Shown: positions 11,642 to 24,613 of the stretch, piece by piece
Layout of the letters: each line of letters begins with the position of its first letter
How positions within the stretch are numbered: position 1 is the stretch's first letter
Assembly: GCA_021464415.1 (NCBI GenBank)
Contig: JAKCWG010000387.1
Coordinates: forward strand, 59,376-123,375
DNA: 64,000 nucleotides
From: Lonicera japonica
Taxonomy: Eukaryota; Streptophyta; Magnoliopsida; Dipsacales; Caprifoliaceae
Reading direction: 5' to 3'
The notes under the pieces: model-generated
Told to the model about the DNA's origin: nothing
Database searches by the model: none
The model's input: only the letters and a program-made list of their open reading frames with translations
Position numbers and translations under genes: made by a program

Positions 11642-14600
11642 TTAGGTATAGGTCGGATCTTCAAGAGTGGTGGACTCCTCTTGAGGTGGGAATTCCAAAA
11701 ATGGCTTAAGGCGTTGTCCGTTCACTTTGAACACAAAGCCGGTTTTGGGATCCTCAACATTCACGGCCCCAAAAGGGAATACATGTCGAACAATGTATGG
11801 GCTGCTCCAACGTGATTTCAACTTTCCCGGGAAGAGATGCAAACGCGTGTCATAAACTAGAACTTTGTGCCCGAGTTTAAATTCTTTTCTTAAAATAGAT
11901 TTATCATAAAAAAATTTTGCACGTTCTGTGCTTATCTTAGCATTTTGGTATGCATCCCTCCTTAATTCCTCCAACTCCTCAAGTTGTAACTTTCGATTAC
12001 TTCCGACATTTTCAATATCAAAATTCATCATTTTAATTGCCCAAAATGATCTATGTTCCAACTCAACAGGAAGATGGCAAGGCTTGCCATATACTATCCG
12101 ATAGGGAGACATTCCTAAAATTGTTTAAAAAGCCGTACGGTAAGCCCAAAGTGCATCGTTAAGACGCAATGACCAATCCTTGCGATTTGGGTTTACCGTC
12201 TTTTCAAGAATTTGCTTTATCTCCCTATTGGCAAGTTCGACTTGGCCATTGGTTTGCGGATGATAAGCGAGTGATATTTTGTGATTTACCCCATATTTTT
12301 GCATTAAAGATTCAAAAGGTTTATTGCAAAAATGAGTACCACCATCGCTTATAATCGCTTTGGGAGTGCCAAACCTTGCAAGAATATTTTCTTTTAAAAA
12401 TCGGATCACCACTTTGTGATCATTTTTCTTGCAAGCTTGGGCCTCTACCCACTTGGAAACATAATCAATTGCTACTAAAATATAAAGGTTACCGAAAGAG
12501 GATGGGAATGGTCCCATGAAATCGATTCCCCAACAATCGAACACTTCAATCACCAAGATTGGATTAAGCCGCATCATGCTTTTTCTTGTAATCCCTCCTG
12601 ACATTTGGCATCTCGGGCAAGATTTGCAATGTTGGTAGGCATCTTTGAACACTATTGGCCAATAAAGGCCACTTTGCAAGATCTTGGCGGCCGTCTTCTT
12701 TGCCGAGAAATGTCCACCACAAGCTTCATTATGGCAAAAGCTTAGAACTCTTTCGAACTCGTCATTGGGAATACATCGTCGAATAATTTGATCCGCCCCA
12801 TATTTGAACAAGTACGGGTCATCCCAATAGAAACGGTTGACCTCGGACAAGAATTTCCTTCGGTCTTGGCATTCCAATGGCTTGGCATCTTTTCGGTGAC
12901 AAGATAGTTCATGATATCGGCATACCATGGTGAGGAAGAGATTATGAATAGTTGCTCATCCGGAAAAGAGTCTTTAATAGCACTCTCTTCAATATGGTCG
13001 GTGAATGAAAGGCGAGATAAATGGTCCGCCACCACATTTTTGACACCCTTCTTATCCTTTATGAAAAGATTGAATTCTTGTAGGAGAAGAATCCATCTTA
13101 GAAGCCTTGGCTTTGCATCTTTCTTTGTGAAAAGATACTTGAGGGCTGCATGATCGGTGAAAATGACAATAGGTGACCCAATGAGGTAGGACCGAAATTT
13201 GTCGAGGGCAAAGACAATAGCCAAGAGTTCTTTCTCGGTGGTGGTGTAGTTCATTTGAGCCTCATTGAGAGTTCGGCTCGCATAGTAAATGACCCCGAGC
13301 TTTTTGTCCTTTCTTTGGCCGAGGACCGCCCCCACGGCGTAATCGCTTGCATCGCACATGAGTTCGAATGGCAAACTCCAATCGGGGGTTTGCATGATGG
13401 GTACGGTAGTGAGCATGTGCTTGAGTTTTACAAAAGCTTCTTCACATTCCTTGGTCCATTCAAATGGGGCATCTTTCAAGAGCAACTTGCACATGGGTTT
13501 AGCAATGGTGCTAAAATTTTGAATGAACCTTCGGTAGAATCCGACATGCCCCAAGAATGAACAGACATCTTTGACGGTAGTTGGAGTGGGAAGTTTTGAG
13601 ATTATTTCAATTTTTGCCTTGTCAACTTCGATTCCTTTCTCCGAAATAATGTGTCCTAAGACAATGCCCTTTGTCACCATGAAATGACATTTCTCCTAAT
13701 TAAGAACAAGTTGTTTCTCAATGCACCTTTTTAAAACCTGCTCAACATTCAACAAACAATTATCGAATGACTTACCGTAAACGGTAAAGTCATCCATAAA
13801 TACCTCTAAGGTCTTTTCCACCATGTCGCTAAAGATACTTAGCATGCACCTTTGAAAGGTTGCTAGTGCATTGCACAACCCAAATGGCATCCTTCGATAT
13901 GCAAAGGTACCAAAGGGGCATGTGAAGGTGGTTTTTCTCTTGATCATTTAAATCAATCTCAATTTGGTTGTACCCAGAGAATCCATCTAAGAACGCGTAA
14001 AATTCATGCCCGGCTACTCTTTCGAGTGTTTGATCCAAAAATGGGAGCGGGAAATGATCTTTACGTGTTACTTCATTAAGCTTACGGTAGTCAATGCACA
14101 CTCACCACTCGGTGGTGACTCTTTGGGGTATTAATTCATTTTGTTCATTTTTTACTACCGTAAGCCCGGATTTCTTTGGTACAACTTGGATTGGACTCAC
14201 CCATTTGCTATCGGAGATTGGATAAATAATTTTTGCATCTAGCAATTTCAATACCTCATTTCTTACAACTTCTTGTATATTTGGATTCAAATGGCGTTGA
14301 AATTGTCTAGATGGTTTAGCATTTTCCTCCAAGTGGATTTTGTGAGTGCAAATTAAAGGATTAATCCCTTGGAGGTCAGCTAATGTCCAACCAAAAGCCT
14401 TCTTATGTTTATTAAGCATACTTACCAAACTCACCTCTTGCTTTTTTGAGAGTTCGGAAGAGATTACCACAGGGTAAGTTCTGGAAGCACATAGGAAAGC
14501 TTACTTCAAGTTGCTTGGCAATGGCTTGAGCTTCATTTGTCCCTCAAGCTTTCGTGTTGGATTGGATGTGCTCCCTTTTTGCTCCTTCGGATCTTGAACC

Positions 14601-17048
14601 TTATCATCAAGTAAGGAAAACACTTGCAAACACTCATCGAATTCATTGGAAGTGGTTAGATTCTTTTCCATTGAATTCAAATCGTAAGTATTATTAAAAT
14701 GATCTTGGACTAATGACTCTATCATGTTCACATGTTCACTTTCTTCATCAAAATCATTTTGTTGTTTACTTAAAAAGAACACATTTAGCTCAAGAGTCAT
14801 GTTTCCAAAAGCCAATTTAACAATTCCATTCTTGCAATTAATGATGGCATTAGATGTGGCAAGAAATGGTCTTCCTAAAATGACAGGAATTTCATTAGCA
14901 GGATTTGCTACCGGTTGCATATCAAGAACAATGAAATCAACGGAAAAGTAAAATTTATCAATTTGCACAAGAACATCCTCTATTATCCCTCTCGGTATCT
15001 TAACGGAGCGATCCGCTAATTGAATCGTCACTTTGGTGGGTTTCAACTCTCTTAACCCCAATTGTTGGTACACCGAAAAAGGAAGCACATTAACACTAGC
15101 TCCTAAATCAAGTAAAGCATTCTTTATGCGACAATTGCCAATTAAACATGAAATGGTTGGGTAACCAGGATCTTTGAATTTTGGAATACGAGTGCCTTGC
15201 ATGATAGAGCTCACTTGCTCTGTTATAAATGCTTTTTTCTTAACATTCAACCTTCTTTTTATAGTACACAAATCTTTGAGAAATTTAGCATATGAAGGTA
15301 TTTGCTTGACAGCGTCAAGCAATGGAATGTTGATTTTGACTTGCCTAAACACATCAAGAATTTCGGTGTTGCGATTTTCCTTAGGAGGTTAATTTAACCT
15401 TTCGGGAAAAGGGACTTTGATGTTATTTCTGATTTTTTCTATGTCTTCTTTCTCATTCCTCTTTTCCTCTTCCTTTTCCGTCACATTCTTTTCTTCTTCT
15501 ACTCCTTCACTTGGTGTTGACTCGACTATGTCCACCGGCGTTTGGGTCTTAGGAACTATAGTTTTGTTAATCATCTTTTCATTTCTAAGGGTTGTGATGG
15601 ATTTCAACTCCTCTACATTCCCACTCGACTCCCCTTCAACTATCATGGCTTGCCCTCTAGGATTAGCTATTGGTTGGGCCGGAAACTTTCCTTTTTCTTG
15701 GGTTGCTAAAGCGATGGTGAGTTTGAACATTTGAGTTTTCAAATCACTAACATCTCTATTGGTTTTGTCTACAAACTGCCGCAAAAGAGTCTCCAAATTT
15801 GAATTTGGGTTTGGGTTTGCTTGACCAAAAGAGTTGTTTTGGGGTGGAGGTGGTCTTTGTTGGTAGGAATTTGCATTCGAATTTTGATGAGCATTTTGAT
15901 TTCCCCCCCAACTAAAATTAGGATGGTTCCTCCACCCTTCATTGTACCTTTGAGAAAATGGGTCATTATTTGGCCTAGAGTATGATTTCATAGCATTGAT
16001 TTGTGAGGGACTTTGAAGGACCTCTTTGAAGGCCGGAATTGTGTGACACTCCTCCGTGGAATGTCCCAACTTTTCACAAATGACACACAATTGTCTTGAT
16101 GACACTACATTGACATCTCTAAGCTTGTTTGTCTCTAAGGCCTCTACCTTTTTAGACAATTGGAACAACCTTACCCCCATGTCATCATCATTGGACACCC
16201 TTTTCCAGAGGTTTGGCCTTAGGTTCCTCGGTATAGGTGTTCCAATTTTGGGCACCTTCCGCCAATTCATCAAAATACAACAAGGCCTCCTCGGGACTTT
16301 TACTCAAAAATTGACCATTACACATGGTCTCTACAAATGTACGCATTTTGGGAGTAAGAGATTCATAAAAATAGCTTATAAGGCTCCATGTTTCGTGGCC
16401 ATGGTGAGGACATGCGTTTAAAAGTTTCTTGTATCTTTCCCAACATTTGTAAAAACTTTCATTTTCTTTTGGCAAAAAATTGGATATTGCCCTTCTCAAA
16501 GCGTTGGTCCGATGGATGGGAAAGAATTTTTTCAAAAACTCCGATTGAAGTACTTGCCAAGACCGAATAGATTGCGGTCTTAGAGCATTCAACCATAATT
16601 TTCCTTTATCTTTTAAGGAGAAAGGAAAAAGTTTTAAACGCATTACTTCTTCATTGGTGTTTGCCTCACGAAACGTGGAGCAAACTTCCTCAAAATCATT
16701 CAAATGTAAGTACGGATTTTCGGATTCCATACCATGAAAAGAGGGGATATGTTGAAGCATACCTGGCTTAAAGGAGAATGTTCCCGCTTGTCCGATGGGG
16801 AGAATGATGCAAGAATTAGACGTCGCCCGAGGTGGTTGAAGATAATCCCTCATTCTTCGAACCGGTTCAGGATGATTATCGTTCTCTCCGGTATTTGACT
16901 CATTGTCCTCGTTAGCCATTTCGGAAGGAGTAGGTGAAGGACTAGGATGCCTTGGTAGTGGTTGACCTCTTGGTGGACTTATGCGAAGATCAATGTACAA
17001 ATTTCCGGGCATAAGCCCGGAAGGGTGATCTCGAATAAAATTTTCCAC
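11642..17048 (-). pseudogene. gag-pol remnant of Athila-1
   Basis: All retrotransposon domains are readable, but the frame is broken. Order on the minus strand: gag core (17048-16188), zinc knuckle CVICEKLGHSTEEC (16273-15389 piece), protease with [10 protein letters not shown] (15352-14501), reverse transcriptase (14470-13696, VFMDDF), RNase H (13680-12742, [14 protein letters not shown]), integrase with HHCC finger and DDE core (12928-12125), and a C-terminal region with the GPY-like segment (12112-11642). Compared with Athila-2, in-frame stops lie at 15389, 14501, 14102, 13696 and 12125. Frameshifts lie near 16190-16270, near 13930 and near 12868. At least two stops are CAA/CGA to TAA/TGA changes, consistent with decay of methylated cytosine. 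No functional protein is possible. Confidence 0.88.
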
Positions 17049-17157
17049 CTAAAAAAATAAATAAACAATAAGTAGGAAAAATAATTTACAAAGGGAGAGA
17101 ATACTTACAAAGTGAATATTTTTTTTTTACAAAATCCGTAATCCATTTTTCGCCGTA

Positions 17158-17175
17158 TCCCCGGCAACGGCGCCA
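17158..17175 (-). other. Primer-binding site of Athila-1 (tRNA-Asp)
   Basis: The plus strand reads TCCCCGGCAACGGCGCCA, identical to the 3' end, with CCA, of plant tRNA-Asp(GTC) as I know it. Its complement on the minus strand is the primer-binding site. Six bases separate it from the LTR edge at 17182. Confidence 0.85.
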
Positions 17176-17181
17176 AAAACT

Positions 17182-18909
17182 TGACGCGCCGAAAATACTT
17201 CCGTGCTTAGGTACCCAAGTGCAGGTTGTCAAGTTATAATACTTGGTAAGTCCAAGTGTCGAACCACAAGGATAGTCGGAAAGACGATGTGGTGATTATG
17301 AGTCCAAGGTTTTGTTAAGGTAATTTAATTGGTTGATTTTAGTTGTTGATTTTAAAGTCTTGCAATAAAAATTAAAATGATGTAATAATAGATGAGAAAA
17401 GGCTAAGGCATTATAGAATTCATTTGTTTTGCAAAGTTAAGTAAAATCAATCTCATTCAAAGTTCTCAATGCAATTCCTAAGTGTTGAATATTTTTACCC
17501 ATTTCTAAGCAAAAGGGTGTGGAGCAAAAGCAACCCATTCCCATATAAATGCCATATAAAGAAAGGGTGTAAGCAAATATCAACACAAGTGTATCTCTCA
17601 TTTTTATCTTGTGACAAAGGGTGTGAAGCAAGTGCAACCCATTCCCATATAATATCAACCAAGATTCAAACTTAAAATACACAAAAAGAAAAGGCATAAC
17701 TTTAAACTGGGCATTTAAGAACTCATTGTTAGTTTTCCCTAGGCAAATGACTTGATTATGAAAATGGCCAACTACAAGGAGTTTAGTTCGATAAATCATA
17801 ACATTTCATTTGTCTAAGATTGGGAGGTCTAGGTGGAGGTCAAACCGTCCTATATAGACTTATTTGATAAATACAAATCGAATCCTTAAAATGATTAATG
17901 AAGTTGTTTATGACATAAATTTAAAAGATCCTCTTTGGCAATACTTTAACTAAGAAGATGACGAGTCTTAAAATCACATAAAGTGTAGAAAGCACTCAAC
18001 ATATCATTAAAGTATTAAAAGATTAAAATTCCAAATTTATGGTGTTTCCATGAATATCCAAAAACTAATCATGCTTGGCAATGAAAAGTATCTCATTCAA
18101 AGAAAGAATGGACATAGTCTAGTAAGAAATACACAAGTGTATCATCTCTTCATTAATGCTTGAGATCTAAGTATACAAGGCATACAAAGTCAAATCATCA
18201 TATGAAAATTATCTTACTAGCTTATGAATGGTTGAAAAAATGGAGAAGATGAAGGATTCAAAAAGTATTTACCAATACTAACAATGGAATGGGAATTGAA
18301 CTTACATAATTAATGCATTGCAAATTTCATCTTTTAGCCTTAGCAAAGAAATTTACTCCATAATAAATGTAGAGACAAGAATTATCAAAGTGAACTCCAT
18401 TTCTCTCTCTAGAAAAAACTATTACAAGCTCTCTATAAATTAAGAAATGAGAAGTAATATAAAAATTAAGATCCCCTCTCCAAAGCAACAATGAAGACTA
18501 TAAATAGGAGAGTTGTATTGGATGCCAAAATTAAATAATAATTATTATTTTTGGTGGAGAATTCTACTATCTTGGATGCTCTTTTTTCACATGGACAATT
18601 CCACTATCTTTCTTTAATCACATGGACATGGAGACTTCCTTTCTTGGATGCTCTTTAATCACATGGAGACTTACTTTCTTGGATTCCTTTCGTCCATGGA
18701 AAATTCCATTATTGTATTAAATACAATATTTCTTGAAATCTAAAAACACCAAAATAAACACAAAATGTGCCTTTCCAAGCATTGTTAAATACAAAAGTGC
18801 TACGAGACTAATCGCGAAATAAGTTGGCAAACTGGGTAGTTTTAGAGAAATAAACGCGCCAAACAACTCCGAAAATGAGCGAATGAATGACAATATTAAG
18901 CGTTTATCA
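17182..18909 (-). repeat. 5' LTR of Athila-1
   Basis: Length 1728 bp, bounded by TG and CA (plus strand TGACGCGCC to GCGTTTATCA). It retains the stretch near 17515-17600 that the 3' LTR has lost. Confidence 0.9.
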
Positions 18910-18914
18910 ATTAA
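18910..18914. repeat. Target-site duplication of Athila-1, right copy (ATTAA)
   Basis: Matches 8555-8559 and abuts the right LTR end. Confidence 0.85.
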
Positions 18915-20620
18915 CTTTAGACCCAGAATTTCAAAGCAAGCGAGTACTAAGTATTAGAGATAATCATTGAAAATATAAACTATTTAAGACTACATTATTA
19001 TTATTATTGTTACAAATATAGTTTATTTATGAACCCTTCAAAGCAAAGTGTGCATATATGTAGACCTTGTGAATGTCAATGTCTGTAAAACGTGCTAATT
19101 CTTATTATTTACTGGTGAAATTTACGATCTCCCTCGCTCAAAAAAATAAATTTCCAGATGGAAGGACATTCCGAGTAGAACGCGAAAGGGGAACATGTAT
19201 TGATGATGGTGCTGGTGGGAGGTAGGCATGCGTGAGGAAGTAATGAGGGGGGGTGCTCACAGCAATGGTATCAATTCCGGTGGCAACGAGAGGTATAAAC
19301 GTTTACATTTAATTTTTAGCAAAATTTGTGGTTTCAAGAGAAACACTACCTTGTTCTATCTGTCATTTCAAAAAAACTACATGTTGTTCCGCTAAATTGA
19401 TATCTATAAAAGAAAAAAAATCTAAATAATATACAATTTTGATACAAGTATGTTGAGATGTGCTTATTTCTGCAATACAGAATGTTAAGACTTTATCTCG
19501 TAATTAATCTATACATTATGATTTGAGTGACCTAAATACTCTTGATAGATTCAGACGCTAATCTTACATTGGAGTGTGCAAGATCATTCTAGAATTCTAT
19601 GTATGATAAGGTGCGTTTGGATACACTATTTTAAAATTGTATTAGAATTATAATTTTACAGAATTGTAATACCATAAAATTACAATATCGTTGTTTGAAT
19701 TGATTTGAAATTCCCGAAAGGCAATAGATTTATAGATCATTAGTCGTTAAGCTTGACCAGCCACCTCTCCCACTGCCAAAAACTCATTTGTACGATATTC
19801 TGAGATATGACAGACGTATTTAAAAAATTCTTTCACTTGCTTGATTTGATTTTTCCTCCAATATTTTAACTCGTGTAATTCAATAAATTCATGTTAAAAA
19901 AATTTCTTCAATTTCTTACCTTTGTTACACCATTATGTTTCTTACTTTTATAAGTTATTTTCATTGTAACAGTATGCATTATACATACATGCAAATGACA
20001 TGTTTGCTACTAAACACATGTAACTACCAAAATAGCTTAGTCGCATTCTGCATGAATTATAAAAAAAAAAAAAAACCCTAAAAATATTATAGGATTTGAT
20101 TATTTTTAAAAATAGTTTAAATACTTTAAATTAAAAATACTAAACTTTTTTTGATGACAATATAGAAAATGAATGCGATTTTTGTGAGTTGATTAATTGA
20201 ACGATATAGTGAGATGTTTTTTTTTTTTTGAGTGGCGAGAAACATTTTTTTTCCCAAAAATAAAAATTGGTGGAGAATATTTATTCATAAAGTAAGTATG
20301 ATATGTTGAGCACCTGACCAGATCATTCAACTCATTTAGGGGGTGTTTGTTTTGTATCTTCATTCATCATTAAGATATAATAATGGTTTTCTTTTCTCTT
20401 ACTATTAATAATTAAATTCAGCATTTAATATTAAAAAGTAAGTCATTTATAACTTGTTAAAATTTTAATTTAATAAATTTTAAAGTTTAATTCTAATGAT
20501 GCCCTATTTGTTTATATATACACACATCTAGATTACTGGCCATAATTATAACGCCCAATAATCGCCCCAGTAATTAAGATTAGTGCCCCCAATAATCAAG
20601 ATTAATGCCTATGTAGATTT
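18915..20620. other. AT-rich stretch with a copy of repeat R1, no gene
   Basis: About 19850-20090 resembles the R1 repeat (see 6340-7770 and 61770-62020), with shared TAAGTTATTTTCATTGTAAC and CAAATGACATGTTT landmarks. At 20338 GGGGGTGTTTGTTTTG looks like the end of a small DNA transposon, but I found no partner end. The rest shows nothing recognisable. Confidence 0.45.
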
Positions 20621-20624
20621 TTTT

Positions 20625-21357
20625 TATTATGACTAGCTCTTAGGCGACGTAGGTGCGTGGCTTAGTCCTACACTTAAGAGACGTATCATATAATACATAG
20701 GTGGCCTAGGTATATCGCTTAAGAGACGAATGATAATACCTTCGTGGCTTAGGTTTACCTCTTAAAAGACGCAGGATAATAACTTTATGGCCTAGGTGTA
20801 CCTCTTAAGCAATGTAGTATACCAACATGGCCTAGGTATACCACCTTAGACAACGTAGGATAATAGATGGGTGACCTAAATGTACCTTTTAGGAGATGTA
20901 GTACAAATACCAAGGTGGCCTAGGTATACAACCTTAGACAACGTAGGATAATAAATGCGTGGCTTACCTTTACGTCTTAGCAGACACAAGATAATAGCAA
21001 TGTCGCCTAGGCATTCCACCTTAGACGACGAAGGATAATATCTGCGTGCCCTAGGTTTCCTTCTTAGCAGACGTAAGATAATACCAACGTTTCCTAGGTG
21101 TACCTCTTAGGCGACGTAATATACCACTTACATGGCCTAAGTGTAACATCGTCGATGACGGAGGATAAAAGTTTCGTGGCCTAAGTGGCCATTAAGACGA
21201 TATCGTAATAACATACGTTGCCTAGGACCTTGGGCGACATAAATTAGGCGACGGATCTAAGACGATGTAGTTTACGTCGCCTTAGATAAGGCGATGCAAA
21301 AACTTCTCTTAGGCGACGGAGATGATAGGTCGCCTAAATGCCCTCTTTTAAGTAGTG
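20625..21357. mobile_element. CACTA-type transposon terminus with subterminal repeats
   Basis: The right end reads, in reverse complement, CACTACTTAAAAGAGGGCAT followed by TTAGGCGACC, which fits the CACTA terminal signature. Inside it lie about 13-14 degenerate repeats of roughly 50 bp, each with CTTAGRCGACGTAGGATAAT and GTGGCCTAGGTRTACC elements, running from 20637 to 21330. Such arrays are the transposase-binding subterminal regions of CACTA elements. The left terminus and any transposase gene were not found, so this is a truncated or non-autonomous remnant. Confidence 0.6.
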
Positions 21358-22382
21358 TTTTCTTCTTCAATATTTCCATCTTACAAGCTTTTTACGTATT
21401 TTCATTTGAAGATTAGACTTTATATGCCTTGTATCTTATTTGTTAATGATAATACAACATATTTATATGGTTCTGGAAAGCTTGTAATCCTTTTCCCCTA
21501 TCTATAAATCATTTTTCCTTTTTGTAGAGATTATGAAGAGTTCTTAAAAAATTCATAAATGGTTTATAACTTTGTTTAGCTCCTCTTTGATTCATTTAAT
21601 GATATTTTGAGTGCTTCTTACACTATATGTATTATTTAGACTTTTTATTGTCTATCCTAAGTGATAATCAATTAATTGACGATTTTATTCTATAAACTGC
21701 GGCTCATTTCATAGTAAGGATTCACTATTTAATTTTCATTCCTTTAAACCATGAGATTTGATATACATGCTTCATGTTAAACCTTTTTACAATGTAATTG
21801 TCATTTCTATTTCGGATTAGCTATATCGGGAATGAGTTGTTTTACTTCACCCCCATTGCTAAGAATAGACTTGATAATGTTAGATGTGGTGGAATTTGGT
21901 TATTTTCCTTCTCGATATAGCTTAAGGCTTGGAATGAGTTGCTATGCTTCGCATCCATTTGCTAATTGAGGAAAAAAATCAATTTTTCCACCTTTTAGAA
22001 AAGTGTATGAATATCTTTATATGAGTTAGTAAACGCCGTCTATTGTGTCGCAAGCAACTTCCAAATACCTTAGTGCTTTCTTATTAATTTTCACAACCAA
22101 TTTACATTTCTGTTGTTTCACAACCAATCTTTTACAAAACCGGAAAATAGTAAAATCTGTAATCCATTCCATTTCTTTCCAATTATCCTTGTGAATCGAT
22201 ACTTGGTCTTCCGAGACTATACTATAACTTGACGTGTCTGCACTTAGACTCCACAATGCATTATTCTAGTAACGTCAGTTATGTTATAAGAGCTATTGGC
22301 AGTCTACTTTTATGTAAAATACTGTCATTTTATACATGCTTTTGAATTTTATTTGGTGTTTGTATATAATATATATGTATAG
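21358..22382. other. AT-rich stretch, nothing recognised
   Basis: Two similar stretches at about 21833-21870 and 21932-21970 share GGAATGAGTTG and an ACTTCRC...CCATTTGCTAA pattern, with a TATAGCTTAAGG-like lead. They are short direct repeats. No coding frame is supported. Confidence 0.4.
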
Positions 22383-22490
22383 ATTCCACCAATGGCGACC
22401 GTGTTGGAGAAACAGTAGCAATAATCGCCGGTGTAGTGGCAGGCGTCGCCGTAGTCATCATTCTTCCCTCGTTTTGCCGCAGAGTTGGTT
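22383..22490 (+). other. Possible orphan exon encoding a transmembrane segment
   Basis: A 108-bp, GC-richer block lies between an AG acceptor (22381-22382) and a GTGAGT donor (22491). One frame is open throughout and reads NGDRVGETVAIIAGVVAGVA followed by VVIILPSFCRRVG. This is a clean hydrophobic membrane span with a basic stop-transfer end, as in plant receptor-like proteins. No neighbouring exon was recognised on either side. It may be a relic or a fragment captured by a transposon; the gene family is not identified. Confidence 0.35.
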
Positions 22491-23609
22491 GTGAGTCAAA
22501 TTAATTTATGTTCCAAATTAATTAAAAACTTCAATTTTTAACTTATATCTAATTTAAACAATTCTATTTTTCGGGGCATTACGTAAAACACTTTTCTTAT
22601 AAGATTCAATTTATATATTTAGAGTTCGTCTCTATTAATACAGAGCTTGTACATAGGATTTTTTGTTGCTAATACGTTTGGGCATACATGCCCTCACTAA
22701 AAGTCGATCTGTGTTTGAACCCTATGCATATATATGAGATTGGCCGTATATATAAATATATAATATATAAAATTATAATTAAGGTTAATACAGGAATTAA
22801 GAGCAATGGGTTGAGTTAGACCAAATCCAACCCAACCGAACCCGCCTTAAGATATGGTCAACCCGAATTAATGCAGGTTTATTTGAAATTTTTGAATCCG
22901 TCCCGCTGGGCCTTGACCGCGGCATGCTAAAATAAATATCTTTTATCATGCATATGCAGGTTAAATGGAGATGGTGGCTTAGTTAATTACTGGATAAATT
23001 GGAGGGGTGATTGATGATATTAATTATGTCCAAAGGACCCAAATGCAATATTTGTTTTCAGCATTCTTGTGGCAGTTATTTCTAGGAAAAAGATATTAGC
23101 ACTCCACTTTTGTCCTAAGGTACTCTACTTTCATTTTTATTGACACTTATATATATCTTTTGGGACAGTTATATAGGGCGAGTATTTTTTTTTTCAATAC
23201 TTAATTAAGCTAATAATAGACTTAAAAAGCGCTGAACATGCTTTAATTTCCAATAGAACATTATGAAGGATAGAATTAAACATCAATCTTTTACTTCTAA
23301 TAGAGAAATGAGTTGGGTGATATTGCTTTTTGTCTAAATCTAAAATTTGAATTTTAAATCTAAACATTGAATATAAACTCTGAAATTAAACAACTCGTAA
23401 GTACACCATAATCCATTAACTAGATTATTATTACATTATTTTTTTTAACTATTAATTACCATCTTATTCAAATTGTATAAAGAATGACATGCATCACTTT
23501 TACATCAACAATAAACAAATTAATATCCTAATAATTATATAACAATTGGGCATAAACTAATTAATAATTCCAAATCCAACAAACCACCAACAATTTTTTT
23601 TCAAACAAA
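22491..23609. other. AT-rich 3' flank of the pectin methylesterase gene
   Basis: No gene is seen. The part nearest 23610 would contain the 3' untranslated region of the pectin methylesterase. A stretch near 22820-22870 has AACCCAACCGAACCC-type low-complexity sequence. Confidence 0.4.
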
Positions 23610-23827
23610 TCAAAGCCCTGCAGTAAATGGCACATTGGTAGCCGGCAACCAAGACCCCCCTGCAATAAAACTCCCAACTGTAAACCTCCCCGCCTCCGCC
23701 GCACTCGTTATAACCCGGTACCCGCCCCACTTCACCCTTCTACCTGTAGCTGAACCCGGACCAGTATTCATATACTCCCCATAATACAAAGTACTTAATG
23801 CAAAATTCCCACTCCATGGCAACCAAC

Positions 23828-23835
23828 CTGCCGGG
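23828..23835. repeat. Target-site duplication of the hAT element, left copy (CTGCCGGG)
   Basis: CTGCCGGG occurs here and at 27048-27055, exactly at the two transposon ends. Eight bases is the duplication length of hAT transposases. The site lies in pectin methylesterase exon 2, in the codons for PAG. Confidence 0.92.
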
Positions 23836-24104
23836 CAGGGGCGTTTCCAGTAAGGTACGAGGGTGTGCGGACGCACACCCGAGCATTTCGGAATTTTTTT
23901 CAAAAAAAAAAAAAAAAAAAAAAAGGTTAGGGACTTATATGCTTAGTTTTATAGTTGAGGGGGCTGTGAGAAATAAAGCAAACTTAAAAAGCCAACAGCA
24001 CACACGCGGGCCTTCTTTATTCTTCTCAGCCTTTCTGCATCTCATTTCATTTCCTGCTGGCTGCTTCCTCACAAGTCACAACACACACACAAAAGCCTTT
24101 CTCT

Positions 24105-24613
24105 TTTCTTCTCTCTCACAGTCACGCACTCACGCAAGCGTTTCTCTCTCTCTCTCATACGCGGGCGGCGGGCCGCAGCTCTTCTCTTCTCTCTCAGTCA
24201 CAGACTCACAGCAAGCCTTTCTCTCTCTCTCTCATACGCACTCGCGGCTCACGAGTCACGCAATGACGCAAGGTAAATAAAATCCCTTTTCTTTTCCTTT
24301 TCTTTTTATAAATCATGAATAGATATATCATTTATGATCTTAATATATGTGTAATTGTGTAAAATTAGTTGGAGCTTAATTTTAGGGCTTAATTTTGTAA
24401 GGTTAATTTTAGGGCAAAGTTTTGTAGGGTTGAATTTATGGCTTAATTTTATAGGGCTTAATTTTATTGGATCTTGATTTTAGGGCTTAATTTTGTTGGA
24501 GCTTGATTTAGGGCTTAATTTTGTTGGAGCTTGATTTAGGGCTTAATTTTGTATATTTGATTTTAGGGCTTAATTTTCTAGGGTTGATTTTAAGGCTTAA
24601 TTTTATGTATAAA
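24105..24613 (+). repeat. Duplicated CT-rich leader and intronic tandem repeats of the hAT gene
   Basis: A pair of direct repeats of about 55-60 bp (near 24110-24165 and 24188-24240) contains TTTCTCTCTCTCTCTCATACGC and sits just before the predicted start codon. In the intron, 24370-24610 holds about ten degenerate copies of TTAGGGCTTAATTTTGTTGG. A further direct repeat of about 40 bp (TTGTTGGAAAGAGAGATTAA) occurs near 24622 and 24692. Confidence 0.7.

Larger units (their letters stand above)
8560..18909 (-). mobile_element. Athila-1: full-length, inactive Athila-like Ty3/Gypsy retrotransposon
   Basis: A 10.35-kb element lies on the minus strand. In its own orientation the order is 5' LTR (17182-18909), tRNA-Asp primer-binding site, gag-pol remnant (17048-11642), long non-coding 3' region, polypurine tract, 3' LTR (8560-10220). 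Both LTRs are bounded by TG and CA, and a 5-bp TSD flanks the whole. The Athila assignment rests on the gag core, the DLGAS protease motif, the VFMDDF polymerase box and the tRNA-Asp primer site. No envelope-like frame lies between integrase and the 3' LTR. The two LTRs differ by many substitutions and by 67 bp in length, and the coding region has multiple stops, so this is an older insertion than Athila-2. Confidence 0.9.

Noticed and set aside
11456..11815. 119-codon plus-strand frame rich in Phe and Lys
   Set aside because: It is translated poly-T/poly-A in the non-coding 3' region of Athila-1, overlapping the antisense integrase end.
22620..22740. Possible tRNA-derived SINE (GTTTGAACCC box)
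   Set aside because: Only a weak box B resemblance; no box A at the right distance and no poly-A or target duplication.
23798..24280. 160-codon plus-strand frame at the left end of the hAT element
   Set aside because: It runs from host exon across the transposon terminus, a poly-A run and CT repeats. The composition is low complexity and it does not join in phase to the transposase exon; the shorter ATG at 24263 does.
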